This document shows, one piece after another, positions 24,226-33,762 of a DNA stretch of 64,000 nucleotides. A model generated the notes under the pieces. That model was not told the DNA's origin. It made no database searches and was given only the letters and a program-made list of their open reading frames with translations. The position numbers were made by a program, and so were the translations under genes. This DNA comes from Streptomyces hygroscopicus (GTDB lineage: Bacteria; Actinomycetota; Actinomycetes; Streptomycetales; Streptomycetaceae). How positions within the stretch are numbered: the first letter of the stretch is position 1; each line of letters begins with the position of its first letter. The stretch covers positions 3,906,001-3,970,000 of the forward strand of contig CP018627.1 in NCBI GenBank assembly GCA_002021875.1, read 5' to 3'.

Positions 24226-26352
24226 TCAGCGCGCGGCCGCCGTCTCCGTGCCCACCCGGCCGGGGAACTCCGCGCCCAGCAGCCGCAGCAGCGGGGTCGC
24301 CTTCACGGCCGTCTCCTCGAACTCCTCGGCCGGGTCGGACAGCGCCACGATCGCCCCGCCCACCCCGTACCGGATCCGGTCCGGGGTCATCACCAGCGTG
24401 CGGATCACGATGCTCAGATCGCAGGCCCCGGACAACGAGAAGTAGCCGATGGCGCCCGAGTACACGCCGCGCGGGCCCTCCTCCAGATCGTCGATGATCT
24501 GCATGGTGCGGATCTTGGGCGCGCCGGTCATCGATCCGCCGGGGAAGGCGGCGCGCACGCTCTCGACCGCTGAGCTGGACGGCCGCAGGGTGGCGCGCAC
24601 CGTGCTGACCAGCTGATGCACCGTCGCATACGTCTCCACGTCGAAGATCCCCGGCACCCGCACCGATCCGACCTCCGCGGTGCGGCCGAGGTCGTTGCGC
24701 ACCAGGTCGACGATCATCAGGTTCTCGGAGCGGTCCTTCTCGCTGGTCGCCAGGTCGACGCGGAGCAGCTCGTCCTCGGCCGGGGAGCTTCCGCGCGGCC
24801 GGGTGCCCTTGATCGGCTGGGACTCGACGGTGCCGTCCCCGAAGACCCGCAGAAAGCGCTCGGGCGACGTGCTCAGCACGGACAGCGGGCCGAAGCGGAG
24901 CAGGGCGCCGAAGGGCGCGGGGCTGAGCCGGCGCAAGTACTGGTAGGCGGCCCATGGGTCCACCGGCCCGTCGGCCTCGGCCATGTTCGTCAGGCACACC
25001 TCATAGGTCTCCCCCGCGGTGATCAGCTCCTGGCAGGCGGCGATCATCTCCAGGTACCGCTCGCGGCCGTGGCGCAGCCGCACCTCTCCCGGGCCGCCGT
25101 TGAGCGGGGTGCGACGGGGCTTGTGACCGGTCAGCTCCGCCAGTCGGGCGGCGGTCTCCCGCAGCCATGCCCGGGCCGGTTCCTCGCCGCCCCGCTCGGC
25201 GCCCTCCTCCGCGAGGGCGAGGAGATAGGTGGCCGAGGTCTCGTGGTCGAACACCACGGCGCGGTCCGCGAAGATCATCGCGGCGTCGGGCTCCGGGGAG
25301 CGGTGGGTCCGCTCACCGCCGCACTCGGCCTTGAGCTCATACCCGAGGTATCCGGTCCAGCCGAGGGCGTAGTCGAAGGGCAGCGCGGGGAGTTCGACCC
25401 GGGCGGCGCGCAGATCGCGCTCCAGCCAGGACAGGAACTCCTCGTGCAGGACCTCGCGGGAGCCGTCCGCGGTGACGGTGACCGTGCCCGCCCAGGTGTC
25501 GGCGGTGGCGACCCGGGCCAGCGGCCCCGAGGCGTCCCCCATTATCGAGAACCGCCCGCGCTCGCCCCCGACGGCGCTGCTGTCCAGCCAGAAGGCGTGC
25601 CGGTCGGCGCGGAAGAGCCGGTCGAAGACGACCTCGTCCGACCAGCGGGTGGGCAGGGTCTCCACCAGCACCCGCAGGGATCGCGGCGTGGCGCGCGGCG
25701 CGGCGGTGGGTTCGGCGCCGCCGCGCGGGGTGCGCGGGCCGCGCCGTCGCGCCGGTTCCACGCCGTGCCCGGTCTGCCAGGAGCGGGTGAGGTCGGCGAA
25801 GTTGCTCAGCAGCAGCCGGCCGTGCTCGGTGCAGATGGACTCGGGGTGGAACTGGACGCCCCACAGGGGCCGTTCCCGGTGGGCGATCCCCATCAGCACA
25901 CCGTCCTCGGTCCATGCGGTGGCCCGCAGCTCCTCGGGCAGGTCGGTGACGGTGAGCGAGTGGTAGCGGACGACGTCGAAGGGGCTGGGCAGCCCGGTGA
26001 AGAGGCCGGAGCCGTCGTGCGCCACCCGGGACAGCCGGCCGTGCCGGGGCTCCGGGGCCCGGACCACCCGGGCGCCGCTGAGCAGGCCCACCCCCTGGTG
26101 GCCCAGGCAGACACCGAGCAGCGGCAGGGCGCCGTCGAGGATGATGTCGCGGCAGACGCCGAAGTCGGCCGGGCGCTCGGGGCTGCCGGGTCCGGGAGAG
26201 ATGACGACGTTGTCGAAGTCCCGCAGCATCTCGGGCTTCCAGCCGGGGTCGTCGTGCCGGATCACCTCGGGCTCCTGGCCGTTGACCTCGGCCAGGTAGT
26301 GGAACAGGTTGTAGGTGAACGAGTCGTAGTTGTCTACCAGCAGCGTGCGCAT
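24226..26352 (-). CDS. pabAB: Fused aminodeoxychorismate synthase (PabA-PabB)
   Basis: A 708-residue bifunctional enzyme. Residues 1-195 are the glutaminase (DNYDSFTYNL, then GVCLGHQ with catalytic C82 and GVQFHPES). After a linker, residues 230-700 are the chorismate-binding PabB part. The decisive motif is PIKGTRPRG: the lysine (K515) marks aminodeoxychorismate synthases, where anthranilate synthases have alanine. It converts chorismate and glutamine to 4-amino-4-deoxychorismate, the precursor of 4-aminobenzoate. Fused PabAB is typical of secondary-metabolite clusters. It is divergent from the ispH-led operon and most likely supplies the aromatic starter. A PabC lyase is not next to it; see 43441-44223. 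Confidence 0.93.
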   Translation of the reverse strand: MRTLLVDNYDSFTYNLFHYLAEVNGQEPEVIRHDDPGWKPEMLRDFDNVVISPGPGSPERPADFGVCRDIILDGALPLLGVCLGHQGVGLLSGARVVRAPEPRHGRLSRVAHDGSGLFTGLPSPFDVVRYHSLTVTDLPEELRATAWTEDGVLMGIAHRERPLWGVQFHPESICTEHGRLLLSNFADLTRSWQTGHGVEPARRRGPRTPRGGAEPTAAPRATPRSLRVLVETLPTRWSDEVVFDRLFRADRHAFWLDSSAVGGERGRFSIMGDASGPLARVATADTWAGTVTVTADGSREVLHEEFLSWLERDLRAARVELPALPFDYALGWTGYLGYELKAECGGERTHRSPEPDAAMIFADRAVVFDHETSATYLLALAEEGAERGGEEPARAWLRETAARLAELTGHKPRRTPLNGGPGEVRLRHGRERYLEMIAACQELITAGETYEVCLTNMAEADGPVDPWAAYQYLRRLSPAPFGALLRFGPLSVLSTSPERFLRVFGDGTVESQPIKGTRPRGSSPAEDELLRVDLATSEKDRSENLMIVDLVRNDLGRTAEVGSVRVPGIFDVETYATVHQLVSTVRATLRPSSSAVESVRAAFPGGSMTGAPKIRTMQIIDDLEEGPRGVYSGAIGYFSLSGACDLSIVIRTLVMTPDRIRYGVGGAIVALSDPAEEFEETAVKATPLLRLLGAEFPGRVGTETAAAR

Positions 26353-26899
26353 CGAAACCTCGAACCTATCGGAACTCTGGATGACGGGCCCGGTTCACGC
26401 CGCGCGGAGCAAGGCGGTGAACGCGTGGACCGCTTCGGCGGCCTGCTCGGGGTTCAGCCGGGGGTCACAGCCCACGGCGGCCGCTGAGCGGTCACCTTCT
26501 CCGCGGTCGGGCCGGGAGCGGTCATACAAGGAAGCCTCCACTGGTCGAGCCGGACACATCCCGCCGAGGCGTCGCGACTTCCGCTGACGCGTCGCGACGG
26601 CGCGGGACACCTGTGGGGACCCCCGAACCGGCAGGCCGGACGGGTCGACGGAACCGAGGAAACAGACGAACCCGCTCCCGGCCGCAAAACCGCGACCAGC
26701 GAAGATAGAAAAGCTGGATATACGTCCGTCACTCCTTCGAGTGGATTTCTCCATCCACCCGGAAGGGTTTACCAGCGGTTACTACCGGAATTTCCGGCTC
26801 AGAGCCCCCGTTGCGCAAGCCGACGACACGTCGAATCAGCGCGGCAGGGAGCCTAGCAATCGCCCGCAACCGTAAGCGACAGTTCCGCCCACATTTCGA

Positions 26900-26919
26900 C
26901 ATGTGACGAGGGTCACATG
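26900..26919. promoter_or_regulatory. Predicted Crp-binding site
   Basis: CATGTGAC-GAGG-GTCACATG is a perfect 8-bp inverted repeat. It contains TGTGA-N6-TCACA and also fits the published Streptomyces Crp pattern GTG-N6-GNCAC. It is about 30 bp upstream of a -10-like TATAGT and 400 bp before ispH, so it may couple cluster expression to cAMP-Crp. Confidence 0.6.
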
Positions 26920-27014
26920 CGTAGGACTTGCACTCAGTCTCGCCTTCTATAGTGTTTTCGACCTGCGCATATCCGACGGGGAAACCGCTTCGGACGGCGT
27001 AGCTGTCAAATGAG

Positions 27015-27086
27015 ACTTACGGGGGTAAGTGAATGTCTCTTCGACCGAATCGTCTCCGCGCACCGGCTTCCGGAGAACGTCCATAA
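27015..27086 (+). promoter_or_regulatory. Leader with hairpin and 17-codon ORF before ispH
   Basis: ACTTAC-GGGG-GTAAGT (27015-27030) is a perfect hairpin whose loop holds the SD-like GGGGG for an ATG at 27033. That ORF encodes MSLRPNRLRAPASGERP and stops at 27086. It could be a leader peptide controlling the operon; this is speculative. Confidence 0.3.
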
Positions 27087-27298
27087 CGCCTCGCCTCCCG
27101 GCAGTGGCTCTTTCGGCATATACCCAGGTCAGATGGGTCGTCAGACCCTTGTGAGCGATTACTGACCCGTAGGCCGCCGATCCATCGACAGCCATCCGCG
27201 AACGCCAGGACAAAGCCATGTCCGCCCGCTGCGGCATGCCCGCACAGCGACGCGCCCATTCACATCCGAGCCGCATGCCGGCGTTGGAGCAATACGTC

Positions 27299-28360
27299 AT
27301 GCACTTGAGCACGAAGTCCGCGCGCTCCGATACCGGAGCGCCCCGCAAACGCGTCATCCTCGCCGAACCCCGCGGTTTCTGCGCGGGTGTCCGCCGCGCC
27401 ATTTCCATGGTGGAGCGGGCGCTCGAGGTATACGGCCCGCCTATTTATGTTCGAAAACAGATCGTCCACAACCACTACGTCGTCAGCCTCCTGGAGCGCA
27501 AGGGCGCACGCTTTGTGGAATCGGAATTCGAAGTTCCCGAAGGGGCGGTGTGCCTCTTTTCCGCACACGGCGTCTCGCCCGCGGTCCGCACCGCTGCCGC
27601 CGATAGAAACCTGCAGGTCATCGACGCCACCTGCCCACTGGTGGCCAAGGTCCACCAGCAGGCGCGCCGGGTGGTCCGGGACGGCCGGGTCCTGCTGCTG
27701 GTGGGGCATGAGGAACACGAGGAAACGGAAGGCACCCGGGGCGAGGCACCGCGCGAGACCCTGGTCGTCGAAACCGTCGAGGACGTCGAACGGCTGGACC
27801 TCCCCCGGGACACCCCGGTGGCCTATCTGACCCAGACCACCTTGTCGGTGGACGAGACGGCCGACATCGTCCGCGCCCTCACCGAGCGGTTCGACGACAT
27901 CGTCGGCCCCGGGACCGACACCATCTGCTACGCCAGCCAGAACCGGCAGAACGGCGTCAAGTCCCTCGCCCAGCAGGCCGATCTGGTGCTGGTCGTCGGC
28001 TCGGAGAACTCCAGCAACTCCCAGCGGATGGTCGATGTCGCCCGGGAGGCCGGAACCCCCGCCCAGCTGGTCCCGGACGTATCCCGGCTGAAAGCCGGCT
28101 GGCTGGAGGGCGTGACCACCGTCGGCGTCAGCTCCGGCGCCAGCGTCCCGGACGCCCTCGTCCACCAACTCCTCGACCGGCTGGCCGAGTTCGGCCATGA
28201 CGAGGTCGAGATCGAGTCCACGGTCGTCGAGGACGTGGTCTTCTCCATGCCCCTGCAGCTCACCGACGGCATCCGGTCCGACGACCGGGAACGGCTCGAC
28301 GACGCCTGGTCGAAGGTCCCACCGGACGCACCGGCCGGAACCCCTAGGAGGACGATGTGA
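27299..28360 (+). CDS. ispH: 4-hydroxy-3-methylbut-2-enyl diphosphate reductase
   Basis: A 353-residue protein from ATG 27299; upstream in-frame ATGs at 27275 and earlier are possible. IspH catalyses the last MEP-pathway step, converting HMBPP to IPP and DMAPP with a [4Fe-4S] cluster. The three cluster cysteines are C28 (RGFCAGV), C112 (DATCPL) and C210 (TICYAS). The conserved histidines are in VHNHYV and SAHGV. It is the first gene of a coupled operon whose next gene starts inside its stop codon. Being clustered with dxs and ispG, it is probably a dedicated extra copy boosting isoprenoid supply. Its first 300 bp use more A/T-ending codons than its neighbours. Confidence 0.95.
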   Translation: MHLSTKSARSDTGAPRKRVILAEPRGFCAGVRRAISMVERALEVYGPPIYVRKQIVHNHYVVSLLERKGARFVESEFEVPEGAVCLFSAHGVSPAVRTAAADRNLQVIDATCPLVAKVHQQARRVVRDGRVLLLVGHEEHEETEGTRGEAPRETLVVETVEDVERLDLPRDTPVAYLTQTTLSVDETADIVRALTERFDDIVGPGTDTICYASQNRQNGVKSLAQQADLVLVVGSENSSNSQRMVDVAREAGTPAQLVPDVSRLKAGWLEGVTTVGVSSGASVPDALVHQLLDRLAEFGHDEVEIESTVVEDVVFSMPLQLTDGIRSDDRERLDDAWSKVPPDAPAGTPRRTM

Positions 28361-29430
28361 CTGCCCATGTGATGGCGACCGCCCGCCCCGCCTCGGCCCC
28401 GGCCACCACCGCCCGCCGGGCGCTGATGAGCCTGCTGCCCCGGGTCGAGGAGCGGCTGCACGCCTTCCTGTCCGCCGAGTACGACCGGTGGCATGCGCTG
28501 GACCCACGCTCCAGCGTCCCCATCGACGGGATCGCCGACCTGGTCAACGCGGGCGGCAAGCGCATGCGCCCCGCGTTCTGCCTGAGCGGCTATCTGGCCG
28601 TCGGCGGCGATCCGGAGGACCACCGCGTCATCCCCGTCGCCGCCGCGCTGGAACTGCTCCACGCCTGCGCGCTGATCCATGACGATGTGATGGACGAGTC
28701 CCCGGTACGCCGTGGCGCGCCGACCGTGCACACCAGCCAGGCCGCGCTGCACCGCGAGCGCGGCTGGCGGGGCGCGGCGGGCCGCTACGGGGAGAACGTC
28801 GCGATCCTCGCGGGCGATCTGGCCCTGGTCTACTCCGACGAGATCATGGCCGAAGTGGAGCCCGCGGTCGCCGCCGAGTGGCATCTGCTGCGCTCGGAGC
28901 TGATCATCGGCCAGTACATGGACGTCGCGGCGTCCGTGGAGTTCGAGCCCGACCCGGAGACCTCGCGGTGGATCGCCATCGCCAAGTCCGGCCGCTACAC
29001 CATCCACCGCCCGCTGGTCCTGGGCGCCGCGGTGGCCGGCCGCCCCGACGCGGCACCGGCCTTCGAGGAGTACGGGGCCGCGCTCGGCGAGGCGTTTCAG
29101 CTGCGCGACGACCTCCTGGACGCCTTCGGGGACTCCGAGGTCACCGGCAAGCCGAGCGGTCTGGACTTCGAGCAGCACAAGATGACGCTGCTGATGGCCC
29201 TGGCCATCCAGCGCAACGCGCACATCCGGGAGCTGGTGCCCGCTCAGCTTCGGGGCGCCGACCACCTGCGGGAGCTGCTGATCGAGACGGGTGTGCGCGA
29301 CGACGTCGAGAAGCACATCGACGGGCTCGTGGAGCGGGCCTGCCGTGCCATCGCCGCCGCCCCGCTGGAGCCGGAGTGGCGGGAGGAACTGGCCGCCATG
29401 GCCCACGAGGTCGCCTACCGGAACGCGTGA
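28357..29430 (+). CDS. Polyprenyl diphosphate synthase (probably GGPP synthase)
   Basis: A 357-residue protein starting at GTG 28357, overlapping the ispH stop, with AGGAGG upstream. Trans-prenyltransferase motifs are complete: GGKRMRP, first Asp-rich motif DDVMD (D109-D113), and second [11 protein letters not shown] (D251-D255). The residues before the first motif are small (A-C-A-L-I-H), with no bulky aromatic at -4 or -5. This argues against strict FPP formation and favours C20 or longer products. It would supply the prenyl chain for the UbiA enzyme downstream. The chain length remains an inference. Confidence 0.92.
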   Translation: MTAHVMATARPASAPATTARRALMSLLPRVEERLHAFLSAEYDRWHALDPRSSVPIDGIADLVNAGGKRMRPAFCLSGYLAVGGDPEDHRVIPVAAALELLHACALIHDDVMDESPVRRGAPTVHTSQAALHRERGWRGAAGRYGENVAILAGDLALVYSDEIMAEVEPAVAAEWHLLRSELIIGQYMDVAASVEFEPDPETSRWIAIAKSGRYTIHRPLVLGAAVAGRPDAAPAFEEYGAALGEAFQLRDDLLDAFGDSEVTGKPSGLDFEQHKMTLLMALAIQRNAHIRELVPAQLRGADHLRELLIETGVRDDVEKHIDGLVERACRAIAAAPLEPEWREELAAMAHEVAYRNA

Positions 29431-29495
29431 GGACGGCCGATGGGCACCGACAGCGACCGCACCCGGCGGCACCGACGCGGAGGGAAAGAGCCCGG

Positions 29496-31394
29496 ATGAC
29501 ACTGCTGGAGACCATCCACGGTCCCGCCGACATCAAGCACCTGAACGCGAGCCAACTGACCGGTCTCGCGAGTGAGATCAGGCACTTCCTCATCGACAAG
29601 GTGCTGCGGACCGGCGGGCACCTGGGGCCCAACCTGGGCACCGTCGAACTCACCATCGCGCTGCACCGCGTGTTCGACTCCCCGCGGGACCGCGTCCTGT
29701 GGGACACCGGGCACCAGGCGTACGTCCACAAGATCCTCACCGGCCGCCGGGAGGGTTTCGACCGGCTCCGGCAGAAGGGCGGCCTGTCCGGCTACCCCTG
29801 CCGGGCGGAGTCCGAGCACGACACCATCGAGAACAGCCACGCCTCCACCGTCCTGTCCTACGCGGACGGCCTCGCCAAGGGGTTCCGGCTGCGCGGCGAG
29901 TCGGACCGCGCGGTGGTGGCCGTCATCGGGGACGGGGCGCTGACCGGCGGCATGGCCTGGGAGGCGCTGAACAACATCTCGGGCGCCCCGGACCGTCCCG
30001 TCGTCATCGTGGTGAACGACAACGGCCGTTCCTACGCGCCGACCACGGGCGGCCTCGCCACCCATCTGGCGGGCCTGCGCACCTCCCCCGACTACGAGCG
30101 GTTCCTGGAGTGGTCCAAGCACCGGCTACGGCAGACCCCGAAGCTCTACGAGGCGCTGCACGCGGTCAAGACGGGACTGAAGGACATGCTCGCCCCGCAG
30201 GGGCTCTTCGCCGACCTGGGCCTGAAATACCTCGGGCCCGTGGACGGACACGACATCGCGGCGGTGGAGGCCGCCCTGCGGCAGGCCGCGGGGTTCGGCG
30301 GGCCGGTCGTGGTGCACTGCCTGACCCGCAAGGGCCACGGCTACCCGCGCGCGGAGGCCGACGAGCGCGACCACCACCACGCGGTCGCCGCCGGCGACCC
30401 GGCGACCGGCGAACCGCTTAGCTCCCCGGGCCCGTCCTGGACCTCGGTCTTCGGCGCGGAGCTGGTCGAGATCGCCCGTGAGCGCCCCGAGGTGGTGGCG
30501 GTGACGGCGGCGATGCTGCGGCCCACCGGGCTCGCGGCGTACGCCGAGGAGTTCCCCGACCGGGTCTTCGACGTCGGCATCGCCGAGCAGCACGCGGTCA
30601 CCTCGGCCGCGGGGCTGGCCATGGCCGGGATGGTGCCGGTGGTGGCCGTGTACTCCACCTTCCTCAACCGCGGCTTCGACCAGCTTCTGATGGACGTGGC
30701 GATGCACTCCTGCCCCGTGGTGTTCGTCCTCGACCGGGCCGGGGTCACCGGTGACGACGGGGCCTCCCACAACGGCATGTGGGATCTGTCGGTGCTCGGG
30801 ATCGTGCCCGGCCTGCGGGTCGCGGCACCCCGCGACGGGGCCTCGTTGCGCGCCGCGCTGCGCGAGGCGGTGGCGGTCACCGACGGCCCCAGCGCCATCC
30901 GGTTCCCCAAGGGGCCGGTGGGGCCCGACATCCCCGCCGTCGACCAGCACGACGGCATCGACGTACTCCACCGCTCCCCGGGCGACGACGTCCTGCTGGT
31001 GTCCGTGGGCGCCATGGCCGCGACCGCCTGTGACGCGGCGCGCCGGCTCACCGGGGAGGGCCTGGGCGTCACCGTGGTGGACCCCGGCTGGATCAAACCG
31101 GTCGGCCCGTCCCTGATCAAGCTGGCGGAGCAGTACCGGCTCGTCGTCACCGTCGAGGACAACCTGCGCGTCGGGGGCTACGGCTCGCTGCTCGCCCAGG
31201 AGTTGCGCGACGCCGGTGTCCCGGCCCCGGTGTCCGGTTTCGGGATTCCGCAGCGCTTCCTCGACCACGGCAAACGCGCCGAGCTGCTCGCCGAATGCGG
31301 CCTGAGTCCCGAAGACCTGGCCCGTTCCATCCGGTCGCGGATCGCGGCCGACCGTGCGCCGGGTGTCCGGGCGCTTGAGGAGGATTCCCGATGA
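29496..31394 (+). CDS. dxs: 1-deoxy-D-xylulose-5-phosphate synthase
   Basis: A 632-residue thiamine-diphosphate enzyme of normal length, starting at ATG 29496 after AGGGAAAGAG. The ThDP motif runs from GDGALTGG (D146) to NDN. The catalytic glutamate is E364 in VGIAEQHAV, and the C-terminal domain has VTVEDN. It makes DXP from pyruvate and glyceraldehyde 3-phosphate, the entry and flux-limiting step of the MEP pathway. It overlaps ispG by 4 bp. Together with ispH and ispG it covers the steps most often duplicated in terpenoid clusters. Confidence 0.96.
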   Translation: MTLLETIHGPADIKHLNASQLTGLASEIRHFLIDKVLRTGGHLGPNLGTVELTIALHRVFDSPRDRVLWDTGHQAYVHKILTGRREGFDRLRQKGGLSGYPCRAESEHDTIENSHASTVLSYADGLAKGFRLRGESDRAVVAVIGDGALTGGMAWEALNNISGAPDRPVVIVVNDNGRSYAPTTGGLATHLAGLRTSPDYERFLEWSKHRLRQTPKLYEALHAVKTGLKDMLAPQGLFADLGLKYLGPVDGHDIAAVEAALRQAAGFGGPVVVHCLTRKGHGYPRAEADERDHHHAVAAGDPATGEPLSSPGPSWTSVFGAELVEIARERPEVVAVTAAMLRPTGLAAYAEEFPDRVFDVGIAEQHAVTSAAGLAMAGMVPVVAVYSTFLNRGFDQLLMDVAMHSCPVVFVLDRAGVTGDDGASHNGMWDLSVLGIVPGLRVAAPRDGASLRAALREAVAVTDGPSAIRFPKGPVGPDIPAVDQHDGIDVLHRSPGDDVLLVSVGAMAATACDAARRLTGEGLGVTVVDPGWIKPVGPSLIKLAEQYRLVVTVEDNLRVGGYGSLLAQELRDAGVPAPVSGFGIPQRFLDHGKRAELLAECGLSPEDLARSIRSRIAADRAPGVRALEEDSR

Positions 31395-32542
31395 CCGTCG
31401 ATCTCGGCCTGCCTGCCGCGCCGCCACCGGTGCTCGGAAAGCGCCGCGTCACCCGTCAGCTCGGGGTGGGCGCGGTGGGGGTCGGCAGCGACTTCCCCGT
31501 CTCCGTGCAGTCCATGACGACCACCGTCACCGCCGATGTCAACGCCACCCTGCAGCAGATCGCCGAGCTGACCGCGACGGGCTGCGACATCGTCCGGGTG
31601 GCCTGCCCCAGCCAGGACGACGCCGACGCCCTGCCGCAGATCGCCCGCAAGTCCAAGATCCCGGTGATCGCCGACATCCACTTCCAGCCCAAGTACGTGT
31701 TCGCCGCGATCGAGGCGGGCTGTGCGGCGGTGCGGGTGAATCCGGGAAACATCAAGAGGTTCGACGACAAGGTCAAGGAGATCGCCCGCGCGGCGAAGGA
31801 CCATGGCACCCCGATCCGCATCGGGGTGAACGCCGGCTCGCTGGACGCGCGGCTGATGGCCAAGCACGGCAAGGCCACCCCCGAGGCATTGGTGGAATCG
31901 GCGCTGTGGGAGGCGGAGCTCTTCGCCGAGCACGGCTTCCACGACCTGAAGATCTCGGTGAAGCACAACGATCCGGTGGTCATGGTGCGCGCCTATGAGC
32001 TGCTCGCCGAGTCCTGCGACTATCCGCTGCACCTGGGGGTGACCGAGGCGGGCCCCGCGTTCCAGGGCACCATCAAGTCCGCGGTGGCCTTCGGTGCGCT
32101 GCTGCGGCAGGGCATCGGCGACACCATCCGGGTGTCGCTGTCGGCGCCTCCGGTGGAGGAGGTGAAGGTCGGCACGCAGATCCTGCAGTCGCTCAATCTG
32201 CGGCCGCGCAAGCTGGAAATCGTCTCCTGCCCCTCCTGCGGCCGGGCCCAGGTGGATGTGTACAAGCTGGCCGACCAGGTCACCGCGGGTCTCGAGGGCA
32301 TGGAAGTGCCGCTGCGGGTCGCGGTGATGGGGTGTGTGGTCAACGGCCCCGGTGAGGCCCGGGAGGCCGATCTCGGTGTCGCCTCGGGCAATGGCAAGGG
32401 CCAGATCTTCGTCAAGGGGAAGGTCATCAAGACCGTCCCCGAGAGCAAGATCGTGGAGACCCTGATCGAGGAGGCCATGCGCCTGGCCGAGGAGGCGGGC
32501 CCGCAGGACGCCGCCGAGTCCCCCACCGTCAGCGTGCGGTGA
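31391..32542 (+). CDS. ispG: 4-hydroxy-3-methylbut-2-enyl diphosphate synthase
   Basis: A 383-residue protein overlapping dxs (ATGA). The [4Fe-4S] ligands are C280 and C283 (CPSCG) and C315 in CVVNGPGE, whose glutamate E322 is also conserved. The N-terminal TIM-barrel part contains VQSMTTT and VNPGN. It reduces MEcPP to HMBPP, the step before IspH. The next gene begins 11 bp downstream, so it is part of the same operon. Confidence 0.96.
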   Translation: MTVDLGLPAAPPPVLGKRRVTRQLGVGAVGVGSDFPVSVQSMTTTVTADVNATLQQIAELTATGCDIVRVACPSQDDADALPQIARKSKIPVIADIHFQPKYVFAAIEAGCAAVRVNPGNIKRFDDKVKEIARAAKDHGTPIRIGVNAGSLDARLMAKHGKATPEALVESALWEAELFAEHGFHDLKISVKHNDPVVMVRAYELLAESCDYPLHLGVTEAGPAFQGTIKSAVAFGALLRQGIGDTIRVSLSAPPVEEVKVGTQILQSLNLRPRKLEIVSCPSCGRAQVDVYKLADQVTAGLEGMEVPLRVAVMGCVVNGPGEAREADLGVASGNGKGQIFVKGKVIKTVPESKIVETLIEEAMRLAEEAGPQDAAESPTVSVR

Positions 32543-32553
32543 GGGGGACAGCG

Positions 32554-33762
32554 GTGAAACGCCTGAACACGCGGGTCGTGATCGTCGGGGCGGGACCCGG
32601 CGGCCTGCTGCTCTCCCATCTGCTCCAGCGGTGCGGGGTGGACTCGATCGTGCTGGAGCGGCGGAGCCGGGAGTACGTGGAGAAGCGGGTGCGGGCCGGG
32701 TTGCTGGAAGGCGGCACCGTGGACTTCCTGCGCGAGGCCGGTCTGGCGGACCGGCTGGAGCGCGAGGGGCTGGTCCACGAGGGCTTCGTCTTCCGGTTCG
32801 GCTCGCGCGCCCACCGGATGCCCTTCACCGAGCTGACCGGCCGGACCGTCCATATGTACGGCCAGCAGGAGCTGGTGAAGGACCTGATCCGGGCCAGGAC
32901 GGCGGCCGGGGCGCGGCTGTGGTTCGACGTCCCCGATGTCGAACCACAGGGGCTGGACACGGACACGCCGACCGTGCGGTGCACGGTGGCGGGCGAACCG
33001 GTGGAGATCGCCTGCGACTTCGTCGCGGGCTGCGACGGATTCCACGGGGTCTCCCGCCGGTCCGTGCCGCCCGGAACGTTCACGACCTACGAGCGCACCT
33101 ATCCGTACGCCTGGCTCGGCGTGCTGGCCGAGGCCCCGCCCGCCGCCGAGGAGCTGATCTACGCGGTGCACAGCCGGGGCTTCGCGCTGCACAGCATGCG
33201 CTCGCCCGCGGTGAGCCGGCTCTATCTGCAGGTGGAGGCCGGCGAGCGGGTGGAGAACTGGCCCGATGAGCGGATCTGGAAGGAGCTGCACACCCGGCTG
33301 GACATCGACGGTGCCCCAGAACTGGCCGAGGGGCCGGTCCTGGAGAAGAGCTGTGTGGCGCTCCGTGGCTTCGTGACCGAGCCGATGAGTTACGGCCGGC
33401 TGTTCCTGGCCGGTGACGCCGCGCATATCGTGCCGCCGACCGCGGCCAAGGGGCTCAACCTCGCCGTGGCGGACGTCAGGGTGCTCGCCGCGGCCTTCGG
33501 GGAGTTCTACGGAAGCGGCGACCGCACCGCGCTGGACGGCTATTCGGCCGCCTGTCTGCCCGGGGTCTGGCAGGCGCAGGAGTTCTCCGACTGGATGTCG
33601 GGGCTGCTGCACCGGCCCCCGGAGGGCGAGGTGTTCGACGGGCGGCTGCGGGACGCCCGGCTCGCGTCCGTGGTGAACTCCCCCGCCGCCGCGCGGACCT
33701 TCGCCGAGCACTATGTGGGCCTGGCGCGGGAGCGGACCCCGGCCCGGGGAGGCCGGCCATGA
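32554..33762 (+). CDS. PobA-type FAD aromatic hydroxylase
   Basis: A 402-residue protein from GTG 32554 (GAGGGGG upstream; a GTG at 32539 overlapping ispG is also in frame). FAD motifs are GAGPGG (residues 12-17) and GDAAHIVPPTAAKGLNLA (D288). Compared from memory with 4-hydroxybenzoate 3-hydroxylase, the substrate residues appear kept: Y203, S214 and R216 (carboxylate binding), Y224, the PP pair, and the late HYVGL tyrosine. It should hydroxylate a para-substituted benzoic acid next to the para group. With PabAB in the cluster, 4-aminobenzoate is the likely substrate, giving 4-amino-3-hydroxybenzoate. 4-Hydroxybenzoate is the alternative. Confidence 0.88.
   Translation: MKRLNTRVVIVGAGPGGLLLSHLLQRCGVDSIVLERRSREYVEKRVRAGLLEGGTVDFLREAGLADRLEREGLVHEGFVFRFGSRAHRMPFTELTGRTVHMYGQQELVKDLIRARTAAGARLWFDVPDVEPQGLDTDTPTVRCTVAGEPVEIACDFVAGCDGFHGVSRRSVPPGTFTTYERTYPYAWLGVLAEAPPAAEELIYAVHSRGFALHSMRSPAVSRLYLQVEAGERVENWPDERIWKELHTRLDIDGAPELAEGPVLEKSCVALRGFVTEPMSYGRLFLAGDAAHIVPPTAAKGLNLAVADVRVLAAAFGEFYGSGDRTALDGYSAACLPGVWQAQEFSDWMSGLLHRPPEGEVFDGRLRDARLASVVNSPAAARTFAEHYVGLARERTPARGGRP

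Larger units (their letters stand above)
26353..27298. other. Long divergent promoter region of the biosynthetic cluster
   Basis: These 946 bp between pabAB and ispH are less G+C-rich than the genes. They contain a Crp-type palindrome (26900-26919), a -10-like TATAGT (26948-26953), a short hairpin (27015-27030) and a 17-codon leader-like ORF (27033-27086). On the pabAB side a 48-codon minus-strand ORF (26395-26541) ends 42 bp before the pabAB start, but I cannot show it is real. No convincing full-size gene is present on either strand. Confidence 0.6.

Noticed and set aside
24226..26352. Anthranilate synthase (fused TrpEG or phenazine-type)
   Set aside because: The PIKGTRPRG lysine is diagnostic of aminodeoxychorismate synthase; anthranilate synthases have PIAGT.
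26947..27408. 153-codon minus-strand frame before ispH
   Set aside because: It overlaps the ispH start, has no recognisable domain and no clear SD.
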